A DNA stretch of 64,000 nucleotides, taken from NCBI GenBank assembly GCA_000231825.2, contig JH720340.1:62001-126000 (forward strand). Direction: 5' to 3'. Below, piece after piece: positions 53,586 to 64,000 of the stretch; position 1 is the stretch's first letter, and each line of letters starts with the position of its first letter. A model generated the notes under the pieces. The model saw nothing but the letters and a program-made list of their open reading frames with translations, did no database searches and had not been told where the DNA came from. This stretch comes from Tetrahymena elliotti 4EA (Eukaryota > Ciliophora > Oligohymenophorea > Hymenostomatida > Tetrahymenidae). The translations under genes were made by a program, and so were the position numbers.

Positions 53586-54054
53586 GATTTCCTATCACAT
53601 TTTTTTGGCTGAAAAGAATATTTCACAATATTTTATTGGAAATTTAATACTGATCAAAAAATTTTACATTTTTAATATTTAAAGAAAAGGCCAAGAAAAT
53701 AACTATTTCAAACTTGTGAGAAGAACAAATTACATTATATTTCTCAGTTATTTTACTCAATTTAATATTTTATCTTATTTTCTATTTTAGGATTTAAATT
53801 AAAAAGTACTGACTAAAATTTAATGATACAATAAGAAAGAATTTAGACTTTTAAGTTTAATTGATTATTAATAGTAAAGACGTTTTGTAAATTTTTTTAT
53901 TTATATTATCATTTGAGGGAGAAACTTTCTATTTTTAATTTTTCTTTAAATAAGGTTTATTTTCTAACTATTATTTAAATTCTCAGGTTATTTTTGTTAA
54001 AGAGATATTAATAAAATATTTATAAAATTACAAAATTTGATCAATTATAAAAAA
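53586..54054. other. spacer between GCL copies 2 and 3
   Basis: About 0.47 kb of A+T-rich DNA replacing the missing 3' end of copy 2. It must contain the promoter of the intact third copy. Confidence 0.5.
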
Positions 54055-55911
54055 ATGGTTTAACTTAAACAAGGTGAACAAGATTAGCTTTTAGAATTTG
54101 ATGAAAGTTAAGAGTACTAAGATGACTACAAAAAATTGGCTATTAACTAATTTTTAAGACTTTATAAAAAGTTTTAAAATTATACTTTAGCTGATTAGCT
54201 AAATGAAACCTAACATCCTATGTCAATTCTATGGGGAGATGAGATAGAAGGATAGGTAGTTAAGCTTGACCATGTGAATAAAAAGGTTTACATGGTTTAT
54301 GATAACAAAAACCTATTTGACTCCTTTGATAAAAATAGTGACCTTTACAATTTTAGTCTTTAATCTGAGTATGGGGCTTACTAATATGAAACAACTCCAA
54401 AATTTCCTTACTGCACTTTGAGTGATTTATCTAACATATTAGAAAATGTCTAATAAAGAAATACTGAGCTTAAAACCTATCTTAAAAAGGACGAAAAGTT
54501 TATTAATATGCCTATTTTCCCACTTTATGGTTAAGAAAATTTGCAGTACTTTGAAAAGAAAGATGGTAAGAATTTAATAAACAATATTACTCAAAGTAAA
54601 TTTCTTGATGATAGACTAATCAATAATCATCCATTTTTCTATTGTGTTACTACTAATGGTATCTTAAGATAAGGATAATCTCCTTAAGTTAAAATCCCCA
54701 TTTTCAAAGATGTTAACACAAATTTTTTACCAACAGAATCCGAGCCTTATCCAGGTCACATTTATATGGATTGTTCTCTCTATGGAGCTGCTTGCTGCCT
54801 CTAAGCAACTTTTACTGCAAGAGATGTTAAATAAGGTAGAAGACTATATGACTAATTATCAATCTTAGGCCCTCTTTTTATTTCTATGACTGCTGCAACA
54901 CCTATTCATAAAGGATATTTGGCTAATACTGATACAAAATGGGATATATTATCTTAATGCCTTGATAATAGAACAAGTGAAGAAAAAAACAAGGATTCTA
55001 AAAAATATACTCCTAAGAGTGGTTGGGACTCGATTTCTTTATTCGTTAGTGATGAAGAAAGAAATTTAGATTTATACAATAATGTTCAAGTACAACATTT
55101 GAGTGAAAAGTTATCTTTTTACTTAAAAGAAGAATAATAGGAAGTTGGTTAAAAATTAGATTAAAAGCTTGAAAATTTTTTGGCATTCCTACTCAACTAA
55201 GATGCTTTATTCATTCATAAAAGAGATTTAGAAAATTTAAATACTGACGATACTTCCTAGTTTAACCAGATTCAGGCTATGAACTTACTCTCAATGAGGC
55301 TAAGACCTCCCCCAAGCTTAAACAGTAAAATAGGGTGGAGAGTTGAATTCAGAACAGGAGATGTATAAATAACAGATGAAGAAAATGCTGCTTTTTTGAT
55401 GCTCATATACATACTTGGAAGATTATTTTATGAATCTGATGAAATCAACTTTTATATTCCAATGAGTTACGTTGAAGAAAACTTTGCAAGATCTTCAAAA
55501 ATAAACAGTGTTATCAGTCAAAAATTTTATTTTAGGACAAATGTGTTTGATTAAGGTTTACCAGTAATTGAAGAATTAACAATTAATGAGATATTCTTTG
55601 GTAAAAATCAAGTTTTTGAAGGACTTTATTAAATATCATAAAGAATCTGGAAAGAGATGGAAATTAAAGCTTATGGAAAAGAAAAAATTCAATAAAATTT
55701 ACACTTTTAAAAGACATTTGAGTTTATCAATGATAAAACTACTGGAAAAAGAAAAACTACAGCAAGTTGGATTCGTGACTTTGTATTAAATCATCCTGAA
55801 TACTAAAAGGACAGTAAAGTTAGTGACAGCATTGCCTATGACATCATAAATACCCTAACCTAAATTGCAGAAAAATAAAAATCTGAATAAAATTTTTCAA
55901 ATATTTTTTGA
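54055..55911 (+). CDS. GCLC: glutamate-cysteine ligase catalytic subunit, copy 3
   Basis: An intronless frame of 618 codons from ATG 54055 to TGA 55909-55911. It shares all conserved blocks of copy 1: ILWGDEIEGQVVKLDHVNKK, SEYGAYQYETTPKFPYCTLS, PGHIYMDCSLYGAACCLQAT, MTAATPIHKGYLANTD, SGWDSISLFV, LSMRLRPPPSLNSKIGWRVE, FRTGDVQITDEENAAF and TASWIRDFVLNHPEY. The two intact copies differ most in the N-terminal 30 residues, in the loop after the NHPFF motif (about 54.65-54.68 kb) and in the mid-protein helical linker (about 55.03-55.20 kb), while the active-site blocks are nearly unchanged, so both are probably functional. Whether they differ in regulation cannot be seen from the flanks. Confidence 0.96.
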
Positions 55912-56402
55912 TTAGAAATAAAAATTTGATAAAACATTTAATTTTTAAATTAATAATTATTAAATATGTAATTTCTTTTTCAAGCAAAAAGCAATCCATT
56001 TTTTTTTTAACCAATTTTCAGTAAACATGTTTTTCTTTTCAAATAATTTACACAAACTTTATATTTGAAAATTGATAATTTATAAAAACATCAAAAATAA
56101 TAAATATCTAAATTTTATTTATGTTAAAATAGTTAAAATTTTTAAAGTCTTAAAACATATTTATTTAATCATTCATATTGAATTTTTTTTAATTTTATTT
56201 CCTTTTTGTTTATTAAAAAATTAAATCTTATTATTTAGAATATTTTAGTTTATGAAAAAATTTTTATTTAGGTAAACCATGTTCAATACTCAGAAACACA
56301 AAGATCAGAGTATTTGATTTGTAAAAATTAAAAAATCAAAAAAATTTATCAAAATAAAATCTTTGAGAAATATCTTTTATCAATTAGAATTAATTAGCTA
56401 AA
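55912..56402. other. A+T-rich intergenic stretch
   Basis: It separates GCL copy 3 from the aminopeptidase gene and should carry the latter's promoter. No motif was recognised. Confidence 0.6.
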
Positions 56403-59400
56403 ATGGAAATCGAAAAACCCAACTTTATGACTTAAGAATAAGCTGAGAAGCGTTACGGAATGATCAAATAAGGATCTATTCATTATGACCTTCATTTAGC
56501 ATTAGAAAAAGGAACAACTTTTAGAGGTTTAGGTAAAATAATTGTTATTTGATAAATACTCAAAAGATTTAATAGTAGGAATATGAATAATAAATATTTA
56601 GTTATTATCATATTTAATTGTCATTTTTTATATTTATTTTTTTATGAAATCACTTTTAAAATTTAGTCTAAGCCAGCTTTGAGACTTAGAATTTAATTGA
56701 AGACTTATTTATTGATTTTAGAGGTCATGAATTAGTTAAAATAGTCATCAATGGTAATGAATTAAGCTAGGATAAGCCTAATTTTTCTCATGTTTTCGAT
56801 GGGTTATTTATCAAGTTCCCACTTAATTACCTTAAGAGCAATGAAAAGAATGTTGTTACTATCGTTTACTAAAACAAATATGCCGATGATGGTTTAGGTT
56901 TACACTCTTTCACAGATACTGATGGAAAGCAATACATTTATTCATAATGCGAATCTTTCTGGTGTAATCGTATCTTCCCAAATTTCGATCAACCAAATCT
57001 TAAGGCTACTATGAAGCTTACTGCGGTTTATCCTAATGACTGGATTATGCTTTCTAATTAGTTTGCAGAATAGTAATCAGCTTTCAGCAAAGAAAATTTC
57101 ACCTCTGCTGGACCTCATGCCGATCTTCTTCTTGAAGGATTTTCCTTAGAAAACAAGAATATCTCTTTCTTCAAAAATACTTAAACTCTTCCAACTTATC
57201 TTTTTGGATTTGCAGCTGGTCCTTATGTTGTCATTAAAGGTCCTAATTCTTTCAATGTAAAATAAAAGATATTTTTTAATAAATTTGATGAACAAAGTTA
57301 AGATTTTTTGATAAATTGAAAAAAGATATTTTTGATATCCTTCATAAATTAATAAATTAAAAATAGAATATCCCCATGAATGTTTATTGCAGAGAATCTT
57401 CACTTCCTTACTTGAAGAAATATTCTGATTTTATTTTTGAAATTACTAATGAATGCATGAGATTCTTTGTAGAATTTTTCGGATACCCTTATCCTTTTGA
57501 GAAGTATGACCAAATTTTCTGTCCTGAATTCAACTGCGGTGCCATGGGTAAATAAAATTTAATTTAAAGAAAGATAGATAGATTTGCCAAGTTTTATAAA
57601 ATGTTTAAAAAAAAACTATTTAATTAAATAGTCCTTACTACATTTTTGATAGATATTTTCTAGTATTTTATTATAAATTTATGATTATGAAATTTATTAA
57701 AAAACACCATAAAAATACAATTAATTGTTCTTTTTATTTGTTAATTTAGAAAATGCTGGTTTAGTTACTTTTAATGATACAAGATTCGTATTTAAGGAGG
57801 AAATTTCAGATACCAGAATGACTGTTTTCTTGAATGTTATTGGTCACGAATTGTGTCACCATTGGTTTGGAAACCTTGTTACTATGAAGTGGTGGAATGA
57901 TTTATGGCTCAATGAATCTTTTGCTGATTTTATGGGTCACTTTGTTTTGACTAAGATATCATCTAAGATAAGACGTATTGCTGATGGATTCGTTCTCTTT
58001 AACAACAGAAAAGTTTGGGGGTAAATTATATCAAACATTTATTGGTCTTTTTCATTAATGATATATTTATTTTCTTGAAAAGTTACAACACTGATTAACA
58101 AATTACTACTCATTCTATTGCTGGTGATGTTCCAAACACTGAAGTCGCTGAGAATATCTTTGATGGTATCACTTATGCTAAAGGTGCTTCTACTCTTAGA
58201 TAACTTCTTTCTTTGATGGGTGAAGATAATTTCTCCTCTGCTATGAAGCGTTACTTTAACAAATTTGCCTTCAAGAATGCTGATTTGAATGATTTTATTG
58301 AAAATCTTGACATTGAATTCTAAACATTGAACTTAGGTTTCTCCTTGAAGGAATGGCAATAGGAATGGATTTCTACTGCAGGTTTGAATGAATGCTAGCC
58401 TGATTTTGATCCTAACAACTTGAATTAACATTCTTTTCTTTGCATCCACTAAACCTGTGCTCTTGAAATACACCCTACTCTTAGAAGACACAATATGAAA
58501 GTAGCCTTTTTTGATGAAAACTGCAATATTACTGAATAAACTATTCTCTTAAAGCCTGCTGAAAAGACTACTATTGAGTATGATGGTTCAAAGAATTTCA
58601 AGGCTGTCCTCTTGAATTATGGAGATTATGCTTTTATTAAAACTATTTTAGACCCTGTTTCTCTTAAATTTTTACAATAAAATCTTCACAAAATTACTGA
58701 TGTCCTTACTCGTACTCTTATATGGAAGGCCTTCTATGACATGGTAAACTTCAAAAAAAAGTGGAAAATTTTAATTTATTTTTTATATTATTTTGAACAT
58801 AGGCTAGAGATGGTAAGATCTCTTCTAAAGAATATGTTGACATCTTCATTAGCTGTATTAAAAATGAAGTAAGTGAAGAAATAGTAGCTCCTTAGTTTAC
58901 TTATTTATCTAATATCGTAAGCTTATTCACCCCTCTTAAATATAAATCTGAATTGAAATAATAATTATTCAACTTTTGCTACAGCTTCCTTCTTTCCACT
59001 CCAAAGGAATTAAAGAATAAAATAATTTCAATTAAAGCTGCTGTCATTTAATATGCTGACTCATAAGAATAAATCTCTTTACTTGTTTAGTGGTTTAGAG
59101 GACAAAGCAATGACCTCAAAGAATTAGAAATAGGTAATGAAGGTGAATGGTAGATTGTTTGTCTTGCTCATTAATCCGAAGAATATACCTTAGAAGAAAA
59201 GAAATAAGTAAAATTAAAATTAATATAATTTAAATAATATTTTATATAATTATAACAGATCTTTGAAGAACAACTGAAAAAAGACTCCTCTGATACTTCT
59301 AAGAATATTTAACAAAAATGCAGAGCTATTGTAGCTTCTGCTGAAGAGAGATTAACTTTATGGAATTAATACATTAATAAATAAGAATTCTCTCAAAGAA

Positions 59401-59711
59401 TACTTTAAAATTCTATGGAAGGATTTGTAAGCACAAAGAATGCTGAATTAATTAAGCCTTACTAAGAAAAATTCTTCTCAGATATCAAATCAGTATATGC
59501 AAACTAAATTCCAGAATATGCAAGTGTTGTTTATGATAATTTATAACCTTAAAGTGATGATTTAGATTGGCTTATTTCTCAATTCAGTAATGTTTTATCT
59601 AGTGTCCCCTCCACTTAAGTATTCTTTACTCGTCGTCTTAAAGAAACTCTTGACTTACTCCAAAGAAAAAAGAGAGCCTTTGCTTGTTTCTATGAGAGAA
59701 TTCAACATTGA
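56403..59711 (+). CDS. M1-family zinc aminopeptidase
   Basis: Seven exons: 56403-56532, 56667-57256, 57367-57547, 57750-58020, 58083-58743, 58803-59207 and 59259-59711. Joined they keep frame and give 896 residues. The substrate-anchoring motif GAMENAG is created at the exon 3/4 junction. The zinc site is HELCHHWFGN with the third ligand in WLNESFADF, i.e. HExxH followed by Glu at the usual spacing. The catalytic Tyr is expected in FDGITYAKGASTL (about 58.17-58.20 kb). The N-terminal beta domain contains CESFWCNRIFPNFDQPNLKA, and the C-terminal helical domain (RTLIWKAFYDMARDGKIS onwards) is of the ERAP1-C type. It removes N-terminal amino acids from peptides. There is no signal peptide or membrane anchor, so a cytosolic enzyme of the puromycin-sensitive/plant-fungal type is most likely. 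Confidence 0.96.
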
Positions 59712-59989
59712 AACTTACTTAAAAATAAATTCACTATTTCTTTATATCCGATTTTATACCTTACCAATAAATACATCAAATAAGTTAGTTATTAATATTT
59801 TTTATTTCGAAATCTTAATACATCAATCATTACAAAAATATATTTTATTCTTCTTTTTCCAGCAGTTTCATTCACTATCTAATAATGTGTATTGAAAATG
59901 ACAAATTTTATCGTCACATAATCCTATTTTTTCTTGAAAAATTAAATATTGATAAAAAGAATAATTAAAATTATTTGAAAAATTGATTT

Positions 59990-60330
59990 ATTTTAAAAAA
60001 TTTAATTCAATAAAAAGACTCTTACTATCTCTAAACTTAAACCTCTATATATTTCTAAATTCTTTCTTTAGTTTGAGTTATTATTAACAGGAGTTAAGCT
60101 GTTAGAGTTTTTTCTCAAAACGGGAGTCAGTTGGTTTCTTTTTCTTTCTCTTGAGAAAGGAGTTATTCTCTAAGATTAAAAGCTATTACCTTCCTCAATA
60201 CTGCCATTATAATAAAAGTTTTTATCTAATTTACAAGCTCTATCAAGTAGAAAGAGTTCTCTCTTCTTAATTATTTTTAACTTTTTGATAAATCAGTTCA
60301 ATTAAAATTAAAGTTTTATTTTAATTCAAA
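59990..60330 (-). CDS. possible small exon or gene, Ser/Asn-rich
   Basis: On the minus strand between the aminopeptidase and RNase Z genes a TGA-free frame reads protein-like sequence including RELFLLDRACKLDKNFYYNG and ITPFSRERKRNQLTPVLRKN. The Ser/Thr-Pro and basic residues resemble ordinary coding sequence, and local A+T content drops. However, no in-frame ATG or clear stop was found within the likely exon, and both flanks are A+T rich, so splicing borders are unknown. It could be an exon of a small gene or a fortuitous open frame in the 3' flanks. Confidence 0.35.
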
Positions 60331-60473
60331 TAAAATTTTTGATACAAAATGAAAAATAAATTTATTATCACATAAAATACCAAAATATATAGCTAATACT
60401 GAAAAGAATAAACAAATAATACTTTTTATCTATATTACCATAAATATACTATTAAATTAATGCTATTTTTCAT

Positions 60474-62979
60474 TCATTAGTTCTTTTTGTAAATATAACC
60501 TACAACTTTTGTAATAGGAACAAGTTCATAGAAATTAGAAAGTTTAAATCTTAGGAAATCATAAGCCATTACTGTATTATTTTGAGCGAAACCAATAAAT
60601 TCTTATGTCTATCCTTCTTCATGTATTTTTAGCAATTTGTGTCTTTTAGATATGTGGGTTAGAAGAATATTCTTGGATAAAGACTGCAAAGCTACATCAA
60701 TAGCCTCAGTAACAGTACTATGAAGTGCTTTTTCAGCTAAATCAACTTCATCATGTTAATAAGTTGATTCATGAATTATCAACGATGAGTTTTTAGCTGC
60801 TTCTATGAACCTCTAACAAGGGCGTGTATCTCCAGTATAAGAGATTTTTGTTTGATAAATATCATCTGCCTCTAAAACAAATCCATAAGCTTACTAACAA
60901 TGAATAACAGGAATCATTTTTAAAGAAGAGTAACCAACTTCTTTAAGCTTCAATTTCAATTCTTCTACATTGTTATCTAATCTTTATTTGTTAGAATCTA
61001 AAATTTACCCAATTCTTTTGTTTCTAATTTGAGCTTTATCTTCTTCATATGTGTTATATTAAATCTTTTAACAATCAAACTCTAATTTTTTGAATCCATG
61101 TGTAGCATATTCAATGAAATCATCGTTATTATATGACTAAATATAAACTTCATTAAATAAGATTCCTCCTTACATCTCTCTTAGAGCATCTACCCATGTG
61201 GCCATATCCCAAGGTAAAATTAAGTAAATAGGATCATCACTATATTTAATACCTCTCTTTATTTAAACTTCTTATCTTCTCCAAATAACCTCTTAAAATC
61301 CCATATAGTGATCAGCATGAAAATGAGATATCAAAATAATCTTAATTTTCAATAATTCATCATCAATATTTTTATTACCATATATTCCCAACATTTAGAA
61401 ATAAGTACCATCTCCTGCATCTAGCATTATACCTAATTTGAATATATCATTTTAGTTAAAAATTAATCTTTGAATAAGAGTAGAAATAAATAATTAAAAA
61501 AGTTAATGTACTTGTATTATTCTATTCATTTTTTACTAGAATTGAGCTGTTGTTTCTGTATTTGGATGGCAAGGCACATGTAGTACCTAAAAGTATGATT
61601 TCTGGGTCAAATCTATTATTATCAAGTTGCTGTTTAGAAGCTTCTACATTTTACTGATCTATTGATTTTTGCTTAAGCTCATCTACTAAATTTAAATATG
61701 TTTAATTATATTTAAATTCTTTATTTAATTCATTATTAATAATTGCTTCTAAAGGAATGTAGTCATTATTTGAACCACTTAATGTATACTCAAAGTTTCT
61801 CTTAGACAATTAAATATTCATAATATCAGGAAACAATTAATTCAAAGTAGGAAGCTTATCTTCCTAATTAAAATCTTGCTATTTGATAAATTGAGTGTGA
61901 TTTGTTGAGATATTCAAAAAATGTTCAGTGAAATCTTAATGAAGTTTCGTTACAACACTCTGGTGACTATAAGGGACATTTACAATATCATAATTCTTGT
62001 CTTAAATTACTTCATAAAAACCAGGAGTTATGAAAATATGTTGAACGTTAGCATCAAATTTTTTTAAGAAATCATTATATTTAGGTAAAGAAACAATTTC
62101 TTTAGGAGCCATATGAACAACAAGAATAAGTTGATTGTCTTAGTTGGGGGCATATAAAATTCTTTTGTTTGAAATAGCCTCATCTATAATAGATTCACTC
62201 TGACAATCAAATAGAAGTACACTATTACCTCTTTTATCCTCACTTTTAACATAATCTAATCTGATTATTTCTCCAGAATCTAACTTAATTTCTCCATTTT
62301 GCATCAAATTTTTCATTAAATTTTTAGGTATTTTAAATTTATCAAGTTTTTCTTTATCAAGTTTACCTTTGACTGGAGGAAGATTTATTTAGTAGGCAAG
62401 ACATTTTTAATCATCAAAAGCTATATAATCTATTGTAATCTATTCTTAACCTTTTATTGTTTAGTTTTAAATATCAACAATAGAAGCAGGATCAGTGATT
62501 ATCTTTTCATTAATATTTTATTTTATAAATTCATTCCATTTCTCAACGTAATAATGAAGATTGAATTCTTATGGCTTTGCATATTTTAATTTTCTAACAG
62601 CAACTATATCATTAACTCCTACAATCTTTTCATTAGTTGCTAGATCGTAAAAGCTGTAACTAATGAATCTAGTATAAGGACATCTAAATTTATCAAAAAT
62701 TTTAACTAAATTTTTTGGCCCATAAATTTTAGTTCCATAAGATGCATCTCCTCCATAGAGAGAAGTAATTAAATTTTGAATACCATTCATACAATCAAAT
62801 GTATTTCTAGTGAAAAAGATATTCATACCAGAGACTAACTTAACATTATGCTATTTATAATACCTTAAAAAAGGTTCTCCCATATTAAATAGGAACTTGC
62901 TTTTACCCTAAGAAACGATAATACAAGGATTCTTTTCATGACTATAATTTTAAAGAATTTATAAAGTGACACGACTCAT
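60474..62979 (-). CDS. ELAC2: RNase Z, long form (ELAC2-type tRNA 3' endonuclease)
   Basis: Two exons, 61512-62979 and 60474-61432, keep phase across a 79-bp intron and give 808 residues. The enzyme cuts the 3' trailer from pre-tRNAs. The C-terminal half has the active beta-lactamase fold: ILLGTTCALPSKYRNNSSI, SIMLDAGDGTYFQML, the metal motif ISHFHADHYMG (61309-61330), MIPVIHCQQAYGFVLE, YTGDTRPCQRFIEAAKN and LIIHESTYQHDEVDLAEKAL followed by HSTVTEA, and a late TH in LLTHISKRHK. The N-terminal half (MSRVTLQILQNYSHEKNPCI, then GMNIFFTRNTFDCMNG) is the inactive duplicated domain that holds the flexible tRNA-binding arm, as expected for the long eukaryotic form. No mitochondrial presequence is obvious at the chosen ATG (62977-62979). 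Confidence 0.96.
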
Positions 62980-64000
62980 TTCTATGTAATAAATATGAAT
63001 GATTTAAGACTAATTTTATTTATTTTAATTTAAAGTTAATTAAAATCTGTAATTTATTTGTGAATAAACCCTATAAATGCTTATAATTTATGCTTAAAAG
63101 AATTTATTTATTCTACAGATAGATACTTTAGATATCTAATTATTTATCTATTATTGAACTCAACCTATGTTAATTATTCTTTCTTTTTTCGAAGACACTT
63201 TAATTCTACTTGAGTAATTTTAAATCAAGTCCAATAATAACCTCCTAAATCATAAAAAATCCTTAATCATATAACTAATAAACCTCTTTTTCTTTCTCAA
63301 TTATTTTTCATAAAAAAATGCTTTGATCAAAAGGATTTTATTTGTAATTCATTAAATTATTTTTCATTTATCATTTTTTAGAAATCCTTTTTTTTCTCAA
63401 AAACTAATTTATTTTTTTCTTTTTTGACAAATTAAAAAAAACAAGAAAGTCAGCACTAGAAAATATATTCATCGCTTTTTATTAGCACTAACAAAAAAAA
63501 TTAATACCTTTACTCAAATAATGTATGATCAAACTAAACTAATAATTCAATCAAATAATAAATATTTGTTTAACCTAAAAAAAAAATATTAAAAACGTAA
63601 AATTATTTTTTGAGATTCAAAAAATAAATATTAAAATTGATAAAAATATTAATTTTATATTAATAATCATTAAATTAATGAGAAAGCTATTTATTGTTAA
63701 CATTTTTTGATCTCTGAGAATATTGCCTTTATTTTATTTATTTTTTTTGTTTTATAATGAAATATAATATATTATTAAATTTTAAATAAATTTGGTTATT
63801 TTGGATTGACCAAAGTATTTGACAAATTAGAAATTAAATGTTAGTAAATTGCTTACAATTTACATAATTTAAAACAAATAAATAGCTCTAATATATTTAT
63901 CTTTAAACGTGTAAGATCAATTTTTTAAAATAAAATTTCTAGATTTATTAGAAGTTAAAGAAAAAATAGATCTTAATTAAATCTTTTTAGATTTTAATTT
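62980..64000. other. A+T-rich flank at the window end
   Basis: It should contain the RNase Z promoter. No coding-like frame, RNA gene or telomere-type repeat is visible to the end of the window. Confidence 0.6.

Overview
The window looks like macronuclear DNA of a ciliate of the Tetrahymena type. In every convincing gene TAA and TAG fall inside the reading frame where glutamine is expected, and only TGA ends a frame. Intergenic DNA is extremely A+T rich and introns are short (about 50-140 bp, GT...AG). Read with the standard code almost no gene would be visible. All coordinates below assume TAA/TAG = Gln. Most multi-exon models were checked by requiring the exon lengths to keep phase; the copine gene (1248-4704) and the 8-kb gene (8896-16879) were only partly resolved.

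Layout. 227-595: small membrane protein (+). 1248-4704: copine with a C-terminal RING finger (-). 5624-8165: Q/N-rich protein (+). 8896-about 16.9 kb: very large protein with a STAND-type P-loop NTPase, a Q/N-rich linker and a C-terminal SH3 domain (-). 17668-19919: coiled-coil protein (-). 20866-21729: small F-box-like protein (-). 23723-25226: geranylgeranyl-type diphosphate synthase with a membrane anchor (+). 26051-28645: DUF726/TMCO4-type alpha/beta hydrolase (-). 28.6-32.1 kb: gene-poor stretch with two hairpins. 32148-33584: S-adenosylhomocysteine hydrolase (+), with the strong codon bias of a highly expressed gene. 34709-40642: B-box plus LOTUS-domain protein of 1887 aa (-). 42933-43556 and 43639-44256: two small proteins, the second with a C2H2-like finger (+). 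45050-47262: ciliate-type membrane protein with an in-frame TGA (+). 49641-55911: three tandem copies of the glutamate-cysteine ligase catalytic subunit, the middle one a frameshifted and truncated pseudogene (+). 56403-59711: M1 aminopeptidase (+). About 60.0-60.3 kb: possible small exon (-). 60474-62979: long-form RNase Z/ELAC2 (-).

The genes do not form an operon; each has its own A+T-rich flanks. Two thiol/one-carbon enzymes are present (AHCY, whose product homocysteine can feed cysteine synthesis, and GCL, which commits cysteine to glutathione), but they lie 16 kb apart and a shared pathway here is only inference. The most unusual items are the GCL tandem array with a decayed middle copy, the B-box/LOTUS architecture, the NTPase-SH3 giant, and the in-frame TGA at 45359-45361.
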